Of a stretch of DNA of 64,000 bases, positions 1 to 8,476 are shown piece after piece. The stretch is taken from positions 1 to 64,000 of IMG/VR virus record IMGVR_UViG_3300025122_000013; one strand, given 5' to 3'. Under the pieces are notes generated by a model. That model was not told the origin of the DNA, ran no database searches, and saw only the letters and a list, made by a program, of their open reading frames with translations. Positions within the stretch are counted from its first letter, which is position 1. Each line of letters starts with the position of its first letter. Origin of the DNA: a virus. A program made the translations under genes and the position numbers.

Positions 1-1538
1 TTTCTTCTAGTATACTTCAAGAGATAAGCTGGCTCAATCCCAGACGTTGTTTGCGTCAATACGGAAACTGACCCTGCCGGTGCTGTTGTCGTGAGAGCTA
101 TATTTCTTCTTCCATATTTCTCATTCATATCTAGAAGCTTTGGATTTTCTTCCCATATTCTTCTTAAAAATGGATGATATGTTTCCTTTCTAAAATCGTG
201 AACTGGAAATGCTCCCCTCTCTTTTGCAAGAATACAAGAGGACATATATGAATTTATACAAAGAGTCTTATAGATCTTTTCAACAATATCAATGGATGCT
301 TTAGATCCGTATCTTACATTAAGTGCGGCAAGCGTATCACCAACTGAGGTCACACCCAATCCTGTTCTTCTTCCGCGCCGGGCTCTATCTTTTATCTGTT
401 TCCACATATTTTTTTCATTTAGCTTAACTATGTCAGGCTCAGGATCAGAGTTAATTTTTTCAAGAATTTTATCTATCTGCTCTATTTCAAGATCAATCAT
501 ATCATCCATTAGTCTCTGTGCTTTTTGCACAACCTCAGACATTTTCTTAAAATTAAATGCTGCACTATCACAAAATTCATCATCAACAAATGAAGAAAGA
601 TTTATCAACATCAGCCTACATGAATCATATGGAGATAAAATTATTTCTCCACATGGATTTGTAGAAACAGACCCAAATCCTTCATTTTCATAAATGTCAG
701 AAGGTGTAAGCTGTTTTGCATTATCCCAGAAGAGAATTCCCGGCTCTGCAGAAGCATGAGCTGACTCAATTATATCATTCCACAATTCTTTAGCTTTAGC
801 TCTATCCTTTATCTTAGGTGTCTCTTCATCAACTGGCCATCTTAATTCTACATCTTCATCATCTACAACAGCATTCATAAACTCATCTGTTATTTTAATG
901 GATATATTAGCACCTGTTACTCTTGTTAGATCTCTCTTAATCTTTATAAAGTCTCTAATTTGAGGATGGTGAACAGAGATAGTAAGCATAAGTGCTCCGC
1001 GACGTCCGCCCTGAGCCACCTCCCTGCAAGAATTTGAAAATCTATCCATAAAAACTTCAATTCCATCTGTAGTCCTCGCACAATTTCCTGTTGACTGTCC
1101 TTTTGGTCTAATTGTCGATATATCAAATCCAACTCCTCCTCTACGTTTAGCTATTTGAACAAGCTCTTGATCGGTTTTTAGAATTCCACCATATGAGTCA
1201 TGCGGAGGCTCTATCACAAAGCAATTAGATAAAGATTGAATTTGAAAATTATTTCCAATTCCCGCCATGGGACTTCCCTGAGGAACTATGTATTTGAAAT
1301 CTTTTAGAAGAGAATATATCTCATCTTCGCTCATTGAATTTTCATACTTTCTTTCAATTCTAGAAAATTCCTTTGCTATTCTCTTGTGCATGTCATCGGG
1401 AGTTAATTCATAAAAATTTCCATCTCTATCACAAAGCGCATATTTTGTAGCGAATACATTTGCAGCGAGCTCATCTCCATCAAAATACTTTACGCTTTCA
1501 TTAAAAACTTCATCGAAATTATACACACTCGCTCCCAT
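1..1538 (-). CDS. Ribonucleotide reductase, class II-like large subunit (3' part outside window)
   Basis: About 512 codons can be read without a stop from an ATG at 1538, preceded by AGAAGGA, to the window edge, so the C-terminus is missing. The enzyme would reduce ribonucleotides to deoxyribonucleotides for phage DNA synthesis. Visible active-site motifs are SNCFVI (Cys about 106), GGVGFD (about 134-139) and NPCGEI (Asn294, Cys296, Glu298), followed near the edge by a PAGSVS...SGIEP stretch. The SGIEP form and the MAGIGNNFQ start of the core resemble the adenosylcobalamin-dependent class II enzymes (NrdJ type) rather than the class I NrdA of T4. The C-terminal redox cysteines would lie outside the window. 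It follows the helicase gene by 16 nt and probably shares its transcript. The family is secure; the class is an inference. Confidence 0.88.
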   Translation of the reverse strand, partial: MGASVYNFDEVFNESVKYFDGDELAANVFATKYALCDRDGNFYELTPDDMHKRIAKEFSRIERKYENSMSEDEIYSLLKDFKYIVPQGSPMAGIGNNFQIQSLSNCFVIEPPHDSYGGILKTDQELVQIAKRRGGVGFDISTIRPKGQSTGNCARTTDGIEVFMDRFSNSCREVAQGGRRGALMLTISVHHPQIRDFIKIKRDLTRVTGANISIKITDEFMNAVVDDEDVELRWPVDEETPKIKDRAKAKELWNDIIESAHASAEPGILFWDNAKQLTPSDIYENEGFGSVSTNPCGEIILSPYDSCRLMLINLSSFVDDEFCDSAAFNFKKMSEVVQKAQRLMDDMIDLEIEQIDKILEKINSDPEPDIVKLNEKNMWKQIKDRARRGRRTGLGVTSVGDTLAALNVRYGSKASIDIVEKIYKTLCINSYMSSCILAKERGAFPVHDFRKETYHPFLRRIWEENPKLLDMNEKYGRRNIALTTTAPAGSVSVLTQTTSGIEPAYLLKYTRR

Positions 1539-1554
1539 TCCTTCTAAAAATTTA

Positions 1555-2937
1555 TCACACGGCTGTGTCGCCGTTAACCTCTTTCCACTTATCTTTCAAT
1601 AACTTCTTCATTGAGTTACTATCTGTCTCAATAACATCACCTAGCGTCATTTCCTCTGCATTTTCTACTACAAATAACTTTGATATAGATGTGTCCAGGT
1701 GAATAGGAAATAACACGCCATCCCTTCCGGCTCGATTTTTTGCTACAAATAGCCTACCGCAACCTGATGCCTTTTCAGTGGGCTTTCTTGAAATAGAAAG
1801 GACTATATCTGCTACCATAGCTTTTCCATACGCCTCAGACATATTTTCTAATCCAACAATTGAAGAATTAGCTGCATCTCTATTAGCTTGAGATGCGGTC
1901 CAGACTGGAACATTTAAACTCATAGCCAAGTTTCTAAGTTCCTCATATATAAGTTTTAATTCATGTCGCAAAGATTCAAACTTCCTAGTAGCCTTCATGA
2001 TATCTGCATAATCAATAATTATCAGGCTGGGAACGAAAGACTTGAGTAAAAGCTTTTCAATGTGACTTTTAATTGTTAAAACGCTAGGATACCCTGTTGG
2101 GTATTCCTTAATGATAAGTCGACCTACGTCCATTCCCTCATACATTTTAATGACATCTTCTTTTCTTTCTATTACTTCATCACTTGGAATATGACATAGA
2201 TTGCTATCATATCTTATTCCGACAGCTCTTTCAGATAATTCAAATGTGTAATGCACAACATTTTTCCCACGACGTAAAGCTTCACATCCTGCATGAACTA
2301 AGAAATGAGACTTTCCTACACCGGTATTTGCTATCATTACCCCAAGCTCTCCTCTTCCAAGCCCACCATTCAATATTCCTTTTTTATCTATTTGTGGAAT
2401 TCCTGTAGGGCATGCTGATCTATTAATGATAGAAAATCTTGACTCATAGTCTTCAAAAAAATCATGACCTAGCGTGTTTGGCATTCCGACAGAAATAGCA
2501 TCTTTCATAAGTGATACAACAGACTCATAGTCGTCAGAAGCAATGAGTTCAACTGATTTCTCTAGCGCATCCTTAAGCGCCTGCTTTCTACAAAACTCTA
2601 ATGTTTTATCTTTTACATACTGTAAATCTCCAGGATTTGGATTTGTTTTTACTCTATGCAAAAATTCAACAATTTGATCTCTTAATATTGCGTCATTTCC
2701 CTCTCTTAGGTCATCACGTATGATTGAAACGAGCAAAGATAGGGTGGGAAAAGACTTATATTTTTCATAATATTTAAAATATCTTTCTGTCAAGTATTTT
2801 AAATATCTTAAATCAAAATATTCAGACGTCATCACGTCCGACATCTGGGTAGACCACTGATGATCTATAAGAAAGCACTGAAAAATCTTTTCTTGAAATT
2901 GTTTTCCATACTGCCCAAAGTATGATGAGTCAGACAT
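1555..2937 (-). CDS. Replicative DNA helicase, DnaB/T4 gp41 family
   Basis: This 460-residue protein matches the size and layout of hexameric replicative helicases. It has an N-terminal helical part (1-170) and a RecA-like ATPase core. Walker A is ANTGVGKS (203-210) and Walker B is LIIIDYAD (about 305-312). An ASQANRDA segment (about 350) fits the DNA-binding/sensor region of DnaB proteins. It would unwind the replication fork together with the primase encoded at 47841-48794. Its start overlaps the end of the exonuclease gene by 8 nt, which suggests translational coupling. The gene sits in the replication operon with exonuclease, recombinase and ssDNA-binding protein. Confidence 0.9.
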   Translation of the reverse strand: MSDSSYFGQYGKQFQEKIFQCFLIDHQWSTQMSDVMTSEYFDLRYLKYLTERYFKYYEKYKSFPTLSLLVSIIRDDLREGNDAILRDQIVEFLHRVKTNPNPGDLQYVKDKTLEFCRKQALKDALEKSVELIASDDYESVVSLMKDAISVGMPNTLGHDFFEDYESRFSIINRSACPTGIPQIDKKGILNGGLGRGELGVMIANTGVGKSHFLVHAGCEALRRGKNVVHYTFELSERAVGIRYDSNLCHIPSDEVIERKEDVIKMYEGMDVGRLIIKEYPTGYPSVLTIKSHIEKLLLKSFVPSLIIIDYADIMKATRKFESLRHELKLIYEELRNLAMSLNVPVWTASQANRDAANSSIVGLENMSEAYGKAMVADIVLSISRKPTEKASGCGRLFVAKNRAGRDGVLFPIHLDTSISKLFVVENAEEMTLGDVIETDSNSMKKLLKDKWKEVNGDTAV

Positions 2938-3907
2938 TCTTTTTACCCATGTGATTCATTGACAAAAACATTCTATCCACATTGAAGGTCTGAATACCTT
3001 CTTTAATTAAAGTTCTCATCACGTTTATTTTATTTCTTGAATCTGAAAAAGTATCAACAGAATTAACAATTTTAGATATCTGAAATTCTGATAAATTTGA
3101 AGTATCAAGATATATTAACTTCCAGTTTCTTCTTATTAAAGACTCTGACTCAGCTATTCTTTCAAATGCTTTTATTTTGCTACCCTCTGATATGTTTTGC
3201 TTTGCTACTGCAATGATGTCTGATATCATGATATCTTCATCTGATAGTAATTCTGGAAATCTTTTAGCTAAAGTCTTGAATCCAACTCCCTTTACACCCG
3301 ATATATTATCAGACGGGTCTCCGCAAATTGACTTAGCAAGACAAAAATTTCTAGGAGATATCTTAAACTTCTCCTTTACCTCTTTTTCTGTAACTAGTTT
3401 TTTCCAAGTTGGTGAATAAATAATTGTTTTTTTATCAAGAAGCTGATAAAAATCCTTATCAGAAGAAATTATTAACTTTCTACAATCACGAAGTCTGTAC
3501 TTATTAAGATATCCTATCACATCATCTGCCTCACAATCTGGTATGTACAGCTGTTCTATTGGAAGATCCTTTATAATATTAACAAGTGTTGAAATCTGAT
3601 GATTTCTATTTTCAATAGTATCAGGTATGTCGTCGTCATAATATCTATTAAGTCGCTCTGGACGTCGTCGAGACTTATAATCTTTAAATAAATTTCTTCT
3701 ACGGGTGGACCCACCGCCTTCCCATACTACAATCATCTGCGCTGGTCTATACCTCTCTGCAAGATCTATTACTGCATAAAGAAATCCAACTATTCCACCC
3801 ACGTGCTCACCATTTGAACTAACAGCTGGGTGTGCTACAAAATGTCTTGTAAAGAGATTTAGTGCATCAACCAAGATAACAAGATGTCTATCTTTTTCTT
3901 CCTGCAC
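2930..3907 (-). CDS. 5'-3' exonuclease / RNase H, FEN family
   Basis: The 325-residue protein has the pattern of flap endonuclease-type nucleases such as T4 RNase H and the 5' nuclease of Pol I. An N-terminal VDALNLF carries the first metal-binding Asp (14). An acidic DCEADDVIG segment lies near 134-142 and SSDKDFYQLL near 158-167. A helix-hairpin-helix-like GVKGVGFKT follows. Such enzymes remove RNA primers and 5' flaps from lagging-strand fragments. This is relevant here because the phage polymerase at 8477-9679 has no 5' nuclease domain of its own. It lies 3 nt after the recombinase gene and overlaps the helicase start. Confidence 0.88.
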   Translation of the reverse strand: MQEEKDRHLVILVDALNLFTRHFVAHPAVSSNGEHVGGIVGFLYAVIDLAERYRPAQMIVVWEGGGSTRRRNLFKDYKSRRRPERLNRYYDDDIPDTIENRNHQISTLVNIIKDLPIEQLYIPDCEADDVIGYLNKYRLRDCRKLIISSDKDFYQLLDKKTIIYSPTWKKLVTEKEVKEKFKISPRNFCLAKSICGDPSDNISGVKGVGFKTLAKRFPELLSDEDIMISDIIAVAKQNISEGSKIKAFERIAESESLIRRNWKLIYLDTSNLSEFQISKIVNSVDTFSDSRNKINVMRTLIKEGIQTFNVDRMFLSMNHMGKKNV

Positions 3908-3910
3908 ATT

Positions 3911-5086
3911 CTAGCCTTCTGGATCAATTAATTCATCATCAATAGAATCTACTAATGCACTTACCTCAACATATGAATTAACATCTACATCTAAATCATC
4001 ATTATTCATACTTTTGACCATGACCTTTTCCAAAAGGTCATCTATATAATGGGAATACTCTGGATTATTCATTATCTCATTAAACTTAGGTTTATGAAAC
4101 TTCTTTTCAATTATACACTCACCTGTACCAGCATCTACAACAGACAGAGTCTTCCACGATCCTGTTCCAGAAATAGATACCTCATTTCCGTCTACTATCT
4201 CTGGACCATGTTTTCTCAAAATATCGAATACTTGTTCATGCTCTTTTATACCGACTCCGAAGTGTATCTCAAAGTCAATCTTTCTAAATGGTGCCGCAAC
4301 CTTGTTCTTAATTGTCTTTGCAGAAACATGAATACCGATTACGTCATCGCCATCTTTTATCTGTTGCCCTGCACCGAGCTTAATTCTTGTAGAAGCATGA
4401 AACGGAATTGCCTTTCCGCCGGGCGTCGTCGTAGGATCACCAAACATGACACCAATTTTTGTTCTAGTCTGATTCAAGATCACAAATAAGACGCTCTGAT
4501 TTGCAATAACCCCCGTGATCTTTCGCATGCCCTTGGAGATCGCTCGGGCCTGCAGGCCAATTGATTCCTTGTCATAATCACCCAGAAGCTCTGCCTTAGG
4601 TGATGAGGCTGCCACAGAATCCCACACAATAGTAACTGGTATATCCTTATCCATTGCCTTTGCTTTCATAATGGTTGCTTCAGCAATAGACAAAACTTCT
4701 TCTGTGCAGTGTGTGTCAACATAGACAAAGCGCCTTGAAACATCAACACCAAGCATTCCTAAATTTTCAACAGATGTGGCATTCTCTGTGTCGATATACA
4801 CAACAATTCCACCCATCTGTTGTGTAGTCCTAGCGATCTGCGTTGCTATATGTGACTTTCCAATTGACGGTGGGCCAAAGATCTCTACTATTCTTCCTTC
4901 AGGAAGACCTCCACCTCTTCTATTAGAACAGATATAATCAAGTAATCTTGACCCTGTAGAAATCCATCGCTTTACATGTGTTGGAGATTCATCATATGCA
5001 AGATTGTAAGCAATCCTGCTACCGTGTTCCTTGTTGAGTGACTGAATAAGATCAGACGTAAAATCTTCTGTTCCTTTTGACGACAT
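3911..5086 (-). CDS. uvsX: RecA/UvsX-like recombinase
   Basis: The 391-residue protein is a strand-exchange ATPase. Walker A is GPPSIGKS (71-78), an unusual variant of the GPESSGKT type. DTEN (100-103) supplies the catalytic Glu equivalent to RecA Glu96. VTIVWDSVAA (151-160) is Walker B. A TPGGKAIPFHAS segment matches the RecA DNA-binding loop 2 region. It would act with the gp32-like protein and the SbcD-SbcC fusion in recombination-dependent replication. A candidate promoter and a hairpin lie directly upstream, so it may start its own transcript with the exonuclease and helicase. The acidic C-terminus resembles that of other RecA-family proteins. Confidence 0.9.
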   Translation of the reverse strand: MSSKGTEDFTSDLIQSLNKEHGSRIAYNLAYDESPTHVKRWISTGSRLLDYICSNRRGGGLPEGRIVEIFGPPSIGKSHIATQIARTTQQMGGIVVYIDTENATSVENLGMLGVDVSRRFVYVDTHCTEEVLSIAEATIMKAKAMDKDIPVTIVWDSVAASSPKAELLGDYDKESIGLQARAISKGMRKITGVIANQSVLFVILNQTRTKIGVMFGDPTTTPGGKAIPFHASTRIKLGAGQQIKDGDDVIGIHVSAKTIKNKVAAPFRKIDFEIHFGVGIKEHEQVFDILRKHGPEIVDGNEVSISGTGSWKTLSVVDAGTGECIIEKKFHKPKFNEIMNNPEYSHYIDDLLEKVMVKSMNNDDLDVDVNSYVEVSALVDSIDDELIDPEG

Positions 5087-5109
5087 TATTTATTACCTAA
5101 GTATGTTAT

Positions 5110-5138
5110 ATCTTACACCTACGGTAGGACATTGTTCA
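5110..5138 (-). promoter_or_regulatory. Candidate promoter with internal dyad upstream of the recombinase
   Basis: On the minus strand TGAACA (5138-5133) and TAAGAT (5115-5110) are separated by 17 nt, as in sigma70-like promoters. The spacer contains an 11-nt dyad, CCTACCGTAGG (5118-5128). The recombinase ATG follows 24 nt downstream. Both hexamers are imperfect, so this is a candidate only. Confidence 0.4.
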
Positions 5139-5144
5139 TAACGA

Positions 5145-5171
5145 ATTCCCCGCACAATTTGTGCGGGGAAT
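5145..5171 (-). terminator. Hairpin behind the ssDNA-binding protein gene
   Basis: A perfect 13-bp inverted repeat with a one-base centre (practical loop a few bases) lies just after the ssDNA-binding protein stop codon. The core of the arm is CCCCGCACAA. There is no U-tract behind it in the minus direction. It could be a weak or factor-assisted terminator, or a 3' end protecting hairpin for the abundant ssb message. Confidence 0.6.
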
Positions 5172-5179
5172 CATTTTAA

Positions 5180-5974
5180 TTAACTATCGTCAGACATCAA
5201 GTCAGCAAAGGCGTCATCTATGCTGCTATATCCTGATGCAGGTACAGTAGACTCAGAAGTACTAGTATCTGAATTTGACGAACTGTCGTCCTTGTCACTA
5301 CTCTCTGTGAGAGCTTCATCATCATTCAGCCAGTCATTTATAATCTTTGTGAGCTCATCACTAGTCTTGCATTGATACATTTCATCTAGATCTGGAATCT
5401 CAGAGACCCAAGTCTTTACCTGATTATTGTCATCTGAAAGCTTTGTTTGCTTTCCTCTTGGCCTGACCTCTGTCATGGCCCATCGCTTTCCAGGCTGCTT
5501 AGAGCAGACGACCTTGATATCTCTCCCATCTACTAGATCTGTGATATCTCCATAGTCCTCATCAAGCATGAGCCCAAGAAGTGTCTGGTAGACCATCTTT
5601 CCAAAACCCCAGATTTGAACACCCTTATCTTCCTCTCCTCGTACAATAACTGGAGCATATGTCCTCATCTTCGGATATAGCTTCTTAGCCAGCTCATACG
5701 ACTCTTTTGTACCTTCTTCACGAAGCTTAGTGATAAGATCTTGAATTGGGTCCGGATCTCCAAACTGATAGGGAGCTAAAAGTCCCCTGTTAGTTCCAAT
5801 ATTATAATAGAACCACCTTTCCTTAAAGGGTTGTCCATCATTGTTGGGGAATGAAAGCAAACGAACTGTATGTTCTTCACCCTCAACAGGCCTCCATGTG
5901 GATGACCTATTTGTATTATTTCCGCTTAGCCTCTCAAGCTTTTTACGGATAGCATCAAAATCAATATTTGCCAT
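5180..5974 (-). CDS. Single-stranded DNA-binding protein, T4 gp32-like
   Basis: The 264-residue protein has the gp32 layout. A basic N-terminal stretch (about 1-25) fits the cooperativity region. The core begins with WRPVEGEEHTVRLL. The C-terminal tail, about 210-264, is rich in Asp and Ser and ends DDAFADLMSDDS, the acidic tail by which gp32-type proteins recruit replication partners. I do not see the CX..C zinc set of T4 gp32, as in many distant homologues. It has its own upstream promoter candidate, a strong AAGGAG ribosome site and a hairpin behind it, consistent with high expression of a stoichiometric DNA-coating protein. Confidence 0.85.
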   Translation of the reverse strand: MANIDFDAIRKKLERLSGNNTNRSSTWRPVEGEEHTVRLLSFPNNDGQPFKERWFYYNIGTNRGLLAPYQFGDPDPIQDLITKLREEGTKESYELAKKLYPKMRTYAPVIVRGEEDKGVQIWGFGKMVYQTLLGLMLDEDYGDITDLVDGRDIKVVCSKQPGKRWAMTEVRPRGKQTKLSDDNNQVKTWVSEIPDLDEMYQCKTSDELTKIINDWLNDDEALTESSDKDDSSSNSDTSTSESTVPASGYSSIDDAFADLMSDDS

Positions 5975-6019
5975 GTTTAACTCCTTAATGTTTAATATGC
6001 AATGTTTGTCAGCAATTCA

Positions 6020-6048
6020 ATAATATAGTTTTTAATAGTAATGTTCAA
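6020..6048 (-). promoter_or_regulatory. Sigma70-like promoter for the ssDNA-binding protein gene
   Basis: TTGAAC (6048-6043) and TATTAT (6025-6020) on the minus strand are spaced by exactly 17 nt. The transcript would have a leader of about 40 nt that contains AAGGAG before the ATG at 5974. Both hexamers are close to consensus, making this the best promoter candidate in the window. Confidence 0.6.
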
Positions 6049-6056
6049 GTTTTAAT

Positions 6057-6284
6057 TTATTTCTTTTTCTTCTTTCTTATCTTCTTCTTTCTTATCTTCT
6101 TTAAGCTAGTCGGATCTGCAAGCTTTGCTCCTCCGAATGCGTCTCCTGCAGCCTTCCACGCTGGCCTTCTTTTTCTTCCAAATGTTGGTGTAGACATTCC
6201 AAGTGGCAGATTAGGACCGCCCCCAAGATTTGCAACTACGTTTTGCTCATCTATGTCGTCTTCATGATGATCTTTATCATCTAC
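6057..6284 (-). CDS. Minus-one-frame extension of the 524-codon ORF (75 codons)
   Basis: This stretch would otherwise be an unexplained gap of about 300 bases. It is open in the frame reached by a -1 shift on the A11 tract at 6285-6295. The product begins VDDKDHHEDDID, contains GGGPNLPLGMSTPTFG and ends in a lysine-rich tail with a doubled KKIRK-type unit before TAA at 6059-6057. No plausible start with a ribosome site precedes it; the only internal ATG would give about 44 residues. It could therefore be made by ribosomal or transcriptional slippage as a C-terminal extension, or the A-tract length in the assembly may be off by one. Function unknown. Confidence 0.6.
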   Translation of the reverse strand, partial: VDDKDHHEDDIDEQNVVANLGGGPNLPLGMSTPTFGRKRRPAWKAAGDAFGGAKLADPTSLKKIRKKKIRKKKKK

Positions 6285-7855
6285 TTTTTTTTTTTGCTCT
6301 CTAGAATTCTTTCAATTCCCTGACGAATAAGATTTCTTAAAGCCTTCTCTTCTAGAGATCTTGCCTGATAATTAACAATTCCACCATCTGCTTTATATGC
6401 GACAGAAAAATCATCATAGTCATCTAACCTGTCAAAGACTGATTCAGCCTCTTGCTTCGTAACAATAGTGGGAACATTTCTTGACTTATACCCAACAGGC
6501 TTATCCTCATGATACGAGCTATAGTCAGGATAAATTGACTCTCTAATAAATCTTTTTAATTCTGATAGGGCAGGTGAGACGCCATTGCTTTGCATCGGGA
6601 TCGTGTTTAGTGCTGTTATATCAGTTGGAAGACCACCTGCTTCTGCAGATAATAGGTTTAAAAAGCTGTCCTTATCCATGTCGAGCACACCTTTTTTAAC
6701 GAGCTGAGTAGGTGCATCTTCTGGTTCTGCATGTAGTGCCCTATAGAACTCTCCCAACCTTCTAAATGATCTTACTGGGCTAAAAATTACTCCTGCTAGA
6801 CCGGGTCCGCCTTCCTCTGCTAACTGTTCTAAACTTTCAGCTGCTTCAGGGCTACTAGTTCTCATTATTTCGAATACATCCTCAACTACCCCTGCTCCGC
6901 TTGCTGCCATGTCAAAAAGAAATCTCTCTACAGGAACTATGTCTGCTACAAAGCCTCCTATACCAGTAATAAGATTTGCTAAAGGAACAGTGACAAGTTC
7001 CTCAGGAACTGCAGCCTGTGGTCCGAGCATTCCAGCAGCTGTCGTTACGACTGAGTCCATAGACTGAATCAAGAGTATGAAAAATGACTTGAGTCTATCT
7101 AAAAATTGATCAAATACAGCCTTGAGCTGAACTGTGTCAGATCCCTGAATAGAAGCTATTACCTGCTGCCACGCACCTTCATCCTGTTCAGATAGCGCCT
7201 CAAAAAATGCATTTTCTGGAATATCTAAGAGACTAATCAGCTCATCAGAGTCACTTTTCAACTTCATAACAGAATACGTTCCAAGAAGGCCTCCGAGAAT
7301 AACATCAATATATGGTATAGATAGACCAAGAGATGTAAGTCCCTTTTTGGCACCCTTTACCAGCATTGTGTCACTAATCCCTTCTTCCATTCTGTGATCT
7401 AATAGGCTATATCTACTTTTAAAAACCGGCGTATTTTCATCAAATTCCATTTTCTCTTTTAACCCCTTTTGCTTAGGACGCATTATCCTAAAGTTATTTG
7501 GAAGCTTTCTGCTTCTAATTGGTTCGATATCCCAGGAATAAATATCACCCACTTCCTCTTCTTGCTCAGGAAACATAGGCATATATTCTACTGCCTTATC
7601 ATAATCATCATATCCAGTATTTACGCGTGCAAGGTATGATGAGAATGTTGAATCTGCTCCTTGAGTTGGTCTTCCAGTTCTAAAGTCAGGAAGCTTTCCG
7701 CGACCAATCTTTTGCTTATAGTCGTCGCCGCCACCAATGGCACCGGCGACAGGTATCCCGATCCCCCTGCCAGACCACACACCCTTTTCAGGAATGTTGT
7801 CCATAGATGTTGCGTATAGCTTTTTAAACTCTTTAGATGTGAGACGTGGCATCAT
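6281..7855 (-). CDS. Unknown protein, possibly virion-associated, with slippery 3' end
   Basis: I do not recognise a family for this 524-residue protein. The N-terminal 170 residues are charged and Gly/Pro-rich. The middle part (about 180-370) has several hydrophobic stretches, including SIPYIDVILGGLLGTYSVM and a region rich in Gly, Ala and Val, which could be amphipathic or membrane-associated. The C-terminus carries short helices LKRFIRESI and LRNLIRQGI, a pattern also seen in small head-cluster proteins of this phage. The frame ends in four Lys codons made by an A11 run and then TAG, while the -1 frame stays open for 75 more codons. It lies between the HD-domain gene and ssb, so a replication-side or early role is as possible as a structural one. 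Confidence 0.6.
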   Translation of the reverse strand: MMPRLTSKEFKKLYATSMDNIPEKGVWSGRGIGIPVAGAIGGGDDYKQKIGRGKLPDFRTGRPTQGADSTFSSYLARVNTGYDDYDKAVEYMPMFPEQEEEVGDIYSWDIEPIRSRKLPNNFRIMRPKQKGLKEKMEFDENTPVFKSRYSLLDHRMEEGISDTMLVKGAKKGLTSLGLSIPYIDVILGGLLGTYSVMKLKSDSDELISLLDIPENAFFEALSEQDEGAWQQVIASIQGSDTVQLKAVFDQFLDRLKSFFILLIQSMDSVVTTAAGMLGPQAAVPEELVTVPLANLITGIGGFVADIVPVERFLFDMAASGAGVVEDVFEIMRTSSPEAAESLEQLAEEGGPGLAGVIFSPVRSFRRLGEFYRALHAEPEDAPTQLVKKGVLDMDKDSFLNLLSAEAGGLPTDITALNTIPMQSNGVSPALSELKRFIRESIYPDYSSYHEDKPVGYKSRNVPTIVTKQEAESVFDRLDDYDDFSVAYKADGGIVNYQARSLEEKALRNLIRQGIERILESKKKK

Positions 7856-7885
7856 TCATAAATATCTCACATAGATAGATAATAT

Positions 7886-8458
7886 CTATTTTTCACTATG
7901 AATGACAAATGTTTTTGCTTGCTGGAGAATTATTGCCAAGGTTGGCTCGTGTCCCACATAAAATCTATTTTCCTCGAAATGAGATCCCTGAGATAGCTGA
8001 ATAGCTAACCACTCATCAGATGTAAGGACTATTCCAAAGTTTTGTAAAATACATAGCGTCCTGTGAGAAACTGACATTCTATTAAGATCCTCATTAAACT
8101 TATACAGCTTTCCTAGTTTTTCTCTGTGCCAACTAGAGTCTTCTTCTATAAAATTATCTGTGGTTAGATCTCCTATTTTTCCAATGTCATGCAATAGACC
8201 TGTCTTTAATATAGACGACACAGAAAGGTCCAAGTTATATGCATCATTTAGCTTTCTCATAGTCGCAGTTACCTTTAGAGCATGATCAACAAGACCTCCG
8301 GGATAGCATCCGTATTGATCAACTCTTATTGATGCAGGGCAGGCTAGAATCCTCTCTCCAAGTTCATCGATACAATTATCTAAATTGTCGTCAGAAAGTC
8401 TCTTGCAAAGAGATTCAAATTTTCCCCAATTATCTTTTATTTTTTCAAAATTATTCAT
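7886..8458 (-). CDS. HD-domain phosphohydrolase
   Basis: The 190-residue protein carries the metal-dependent HD signature: His59 in LVDHALKVT, then His90-Asp91 in LLHDIGKIGDL, and later conserved-looking His residues in VSHRTL and GHEPT. HD-domain enzymes hydrolyse phosphate esters, typically nucleotides. In a phage, dNTP pool control or removal of a signalling nucleotide would be logical, but the substrate cannot be read from the sequence. It lies directly behind the DNA polymerase gene (18 nt gap) and probably shares its transcript. An AGAGAGAC stretch precedes the ATG. Confidence 0.75.
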   Translation of the reverse strand: MNNFEKIKDNWGKFESLCKRLSDDNLDNCIDELGERILACPASIRVDQYGCYPGGLVDHALKVTATMRKLNDAYNLDLSVSSILKTGLLHDIGKIGDLTTDNFIEEDSSWHREKLGKLYKFNEDLNRMSVSHRTLCILQNFGIVLTSDEWLAIQLSQGSHFEENRFYVGHEPTLAIILQQAKTFVIHSEK

Positions 8459-8476
8459 AAGTCTCTCTCTATTATT

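Noticed and set aside
6061-6110. Short tandem repeat TCTTCTTTCTTA
   Set aside because: It encodes the Lys/Arg-rich end of the frameshift extension and has only two units, so it is low-complexity coding sequence, not a repeat array.
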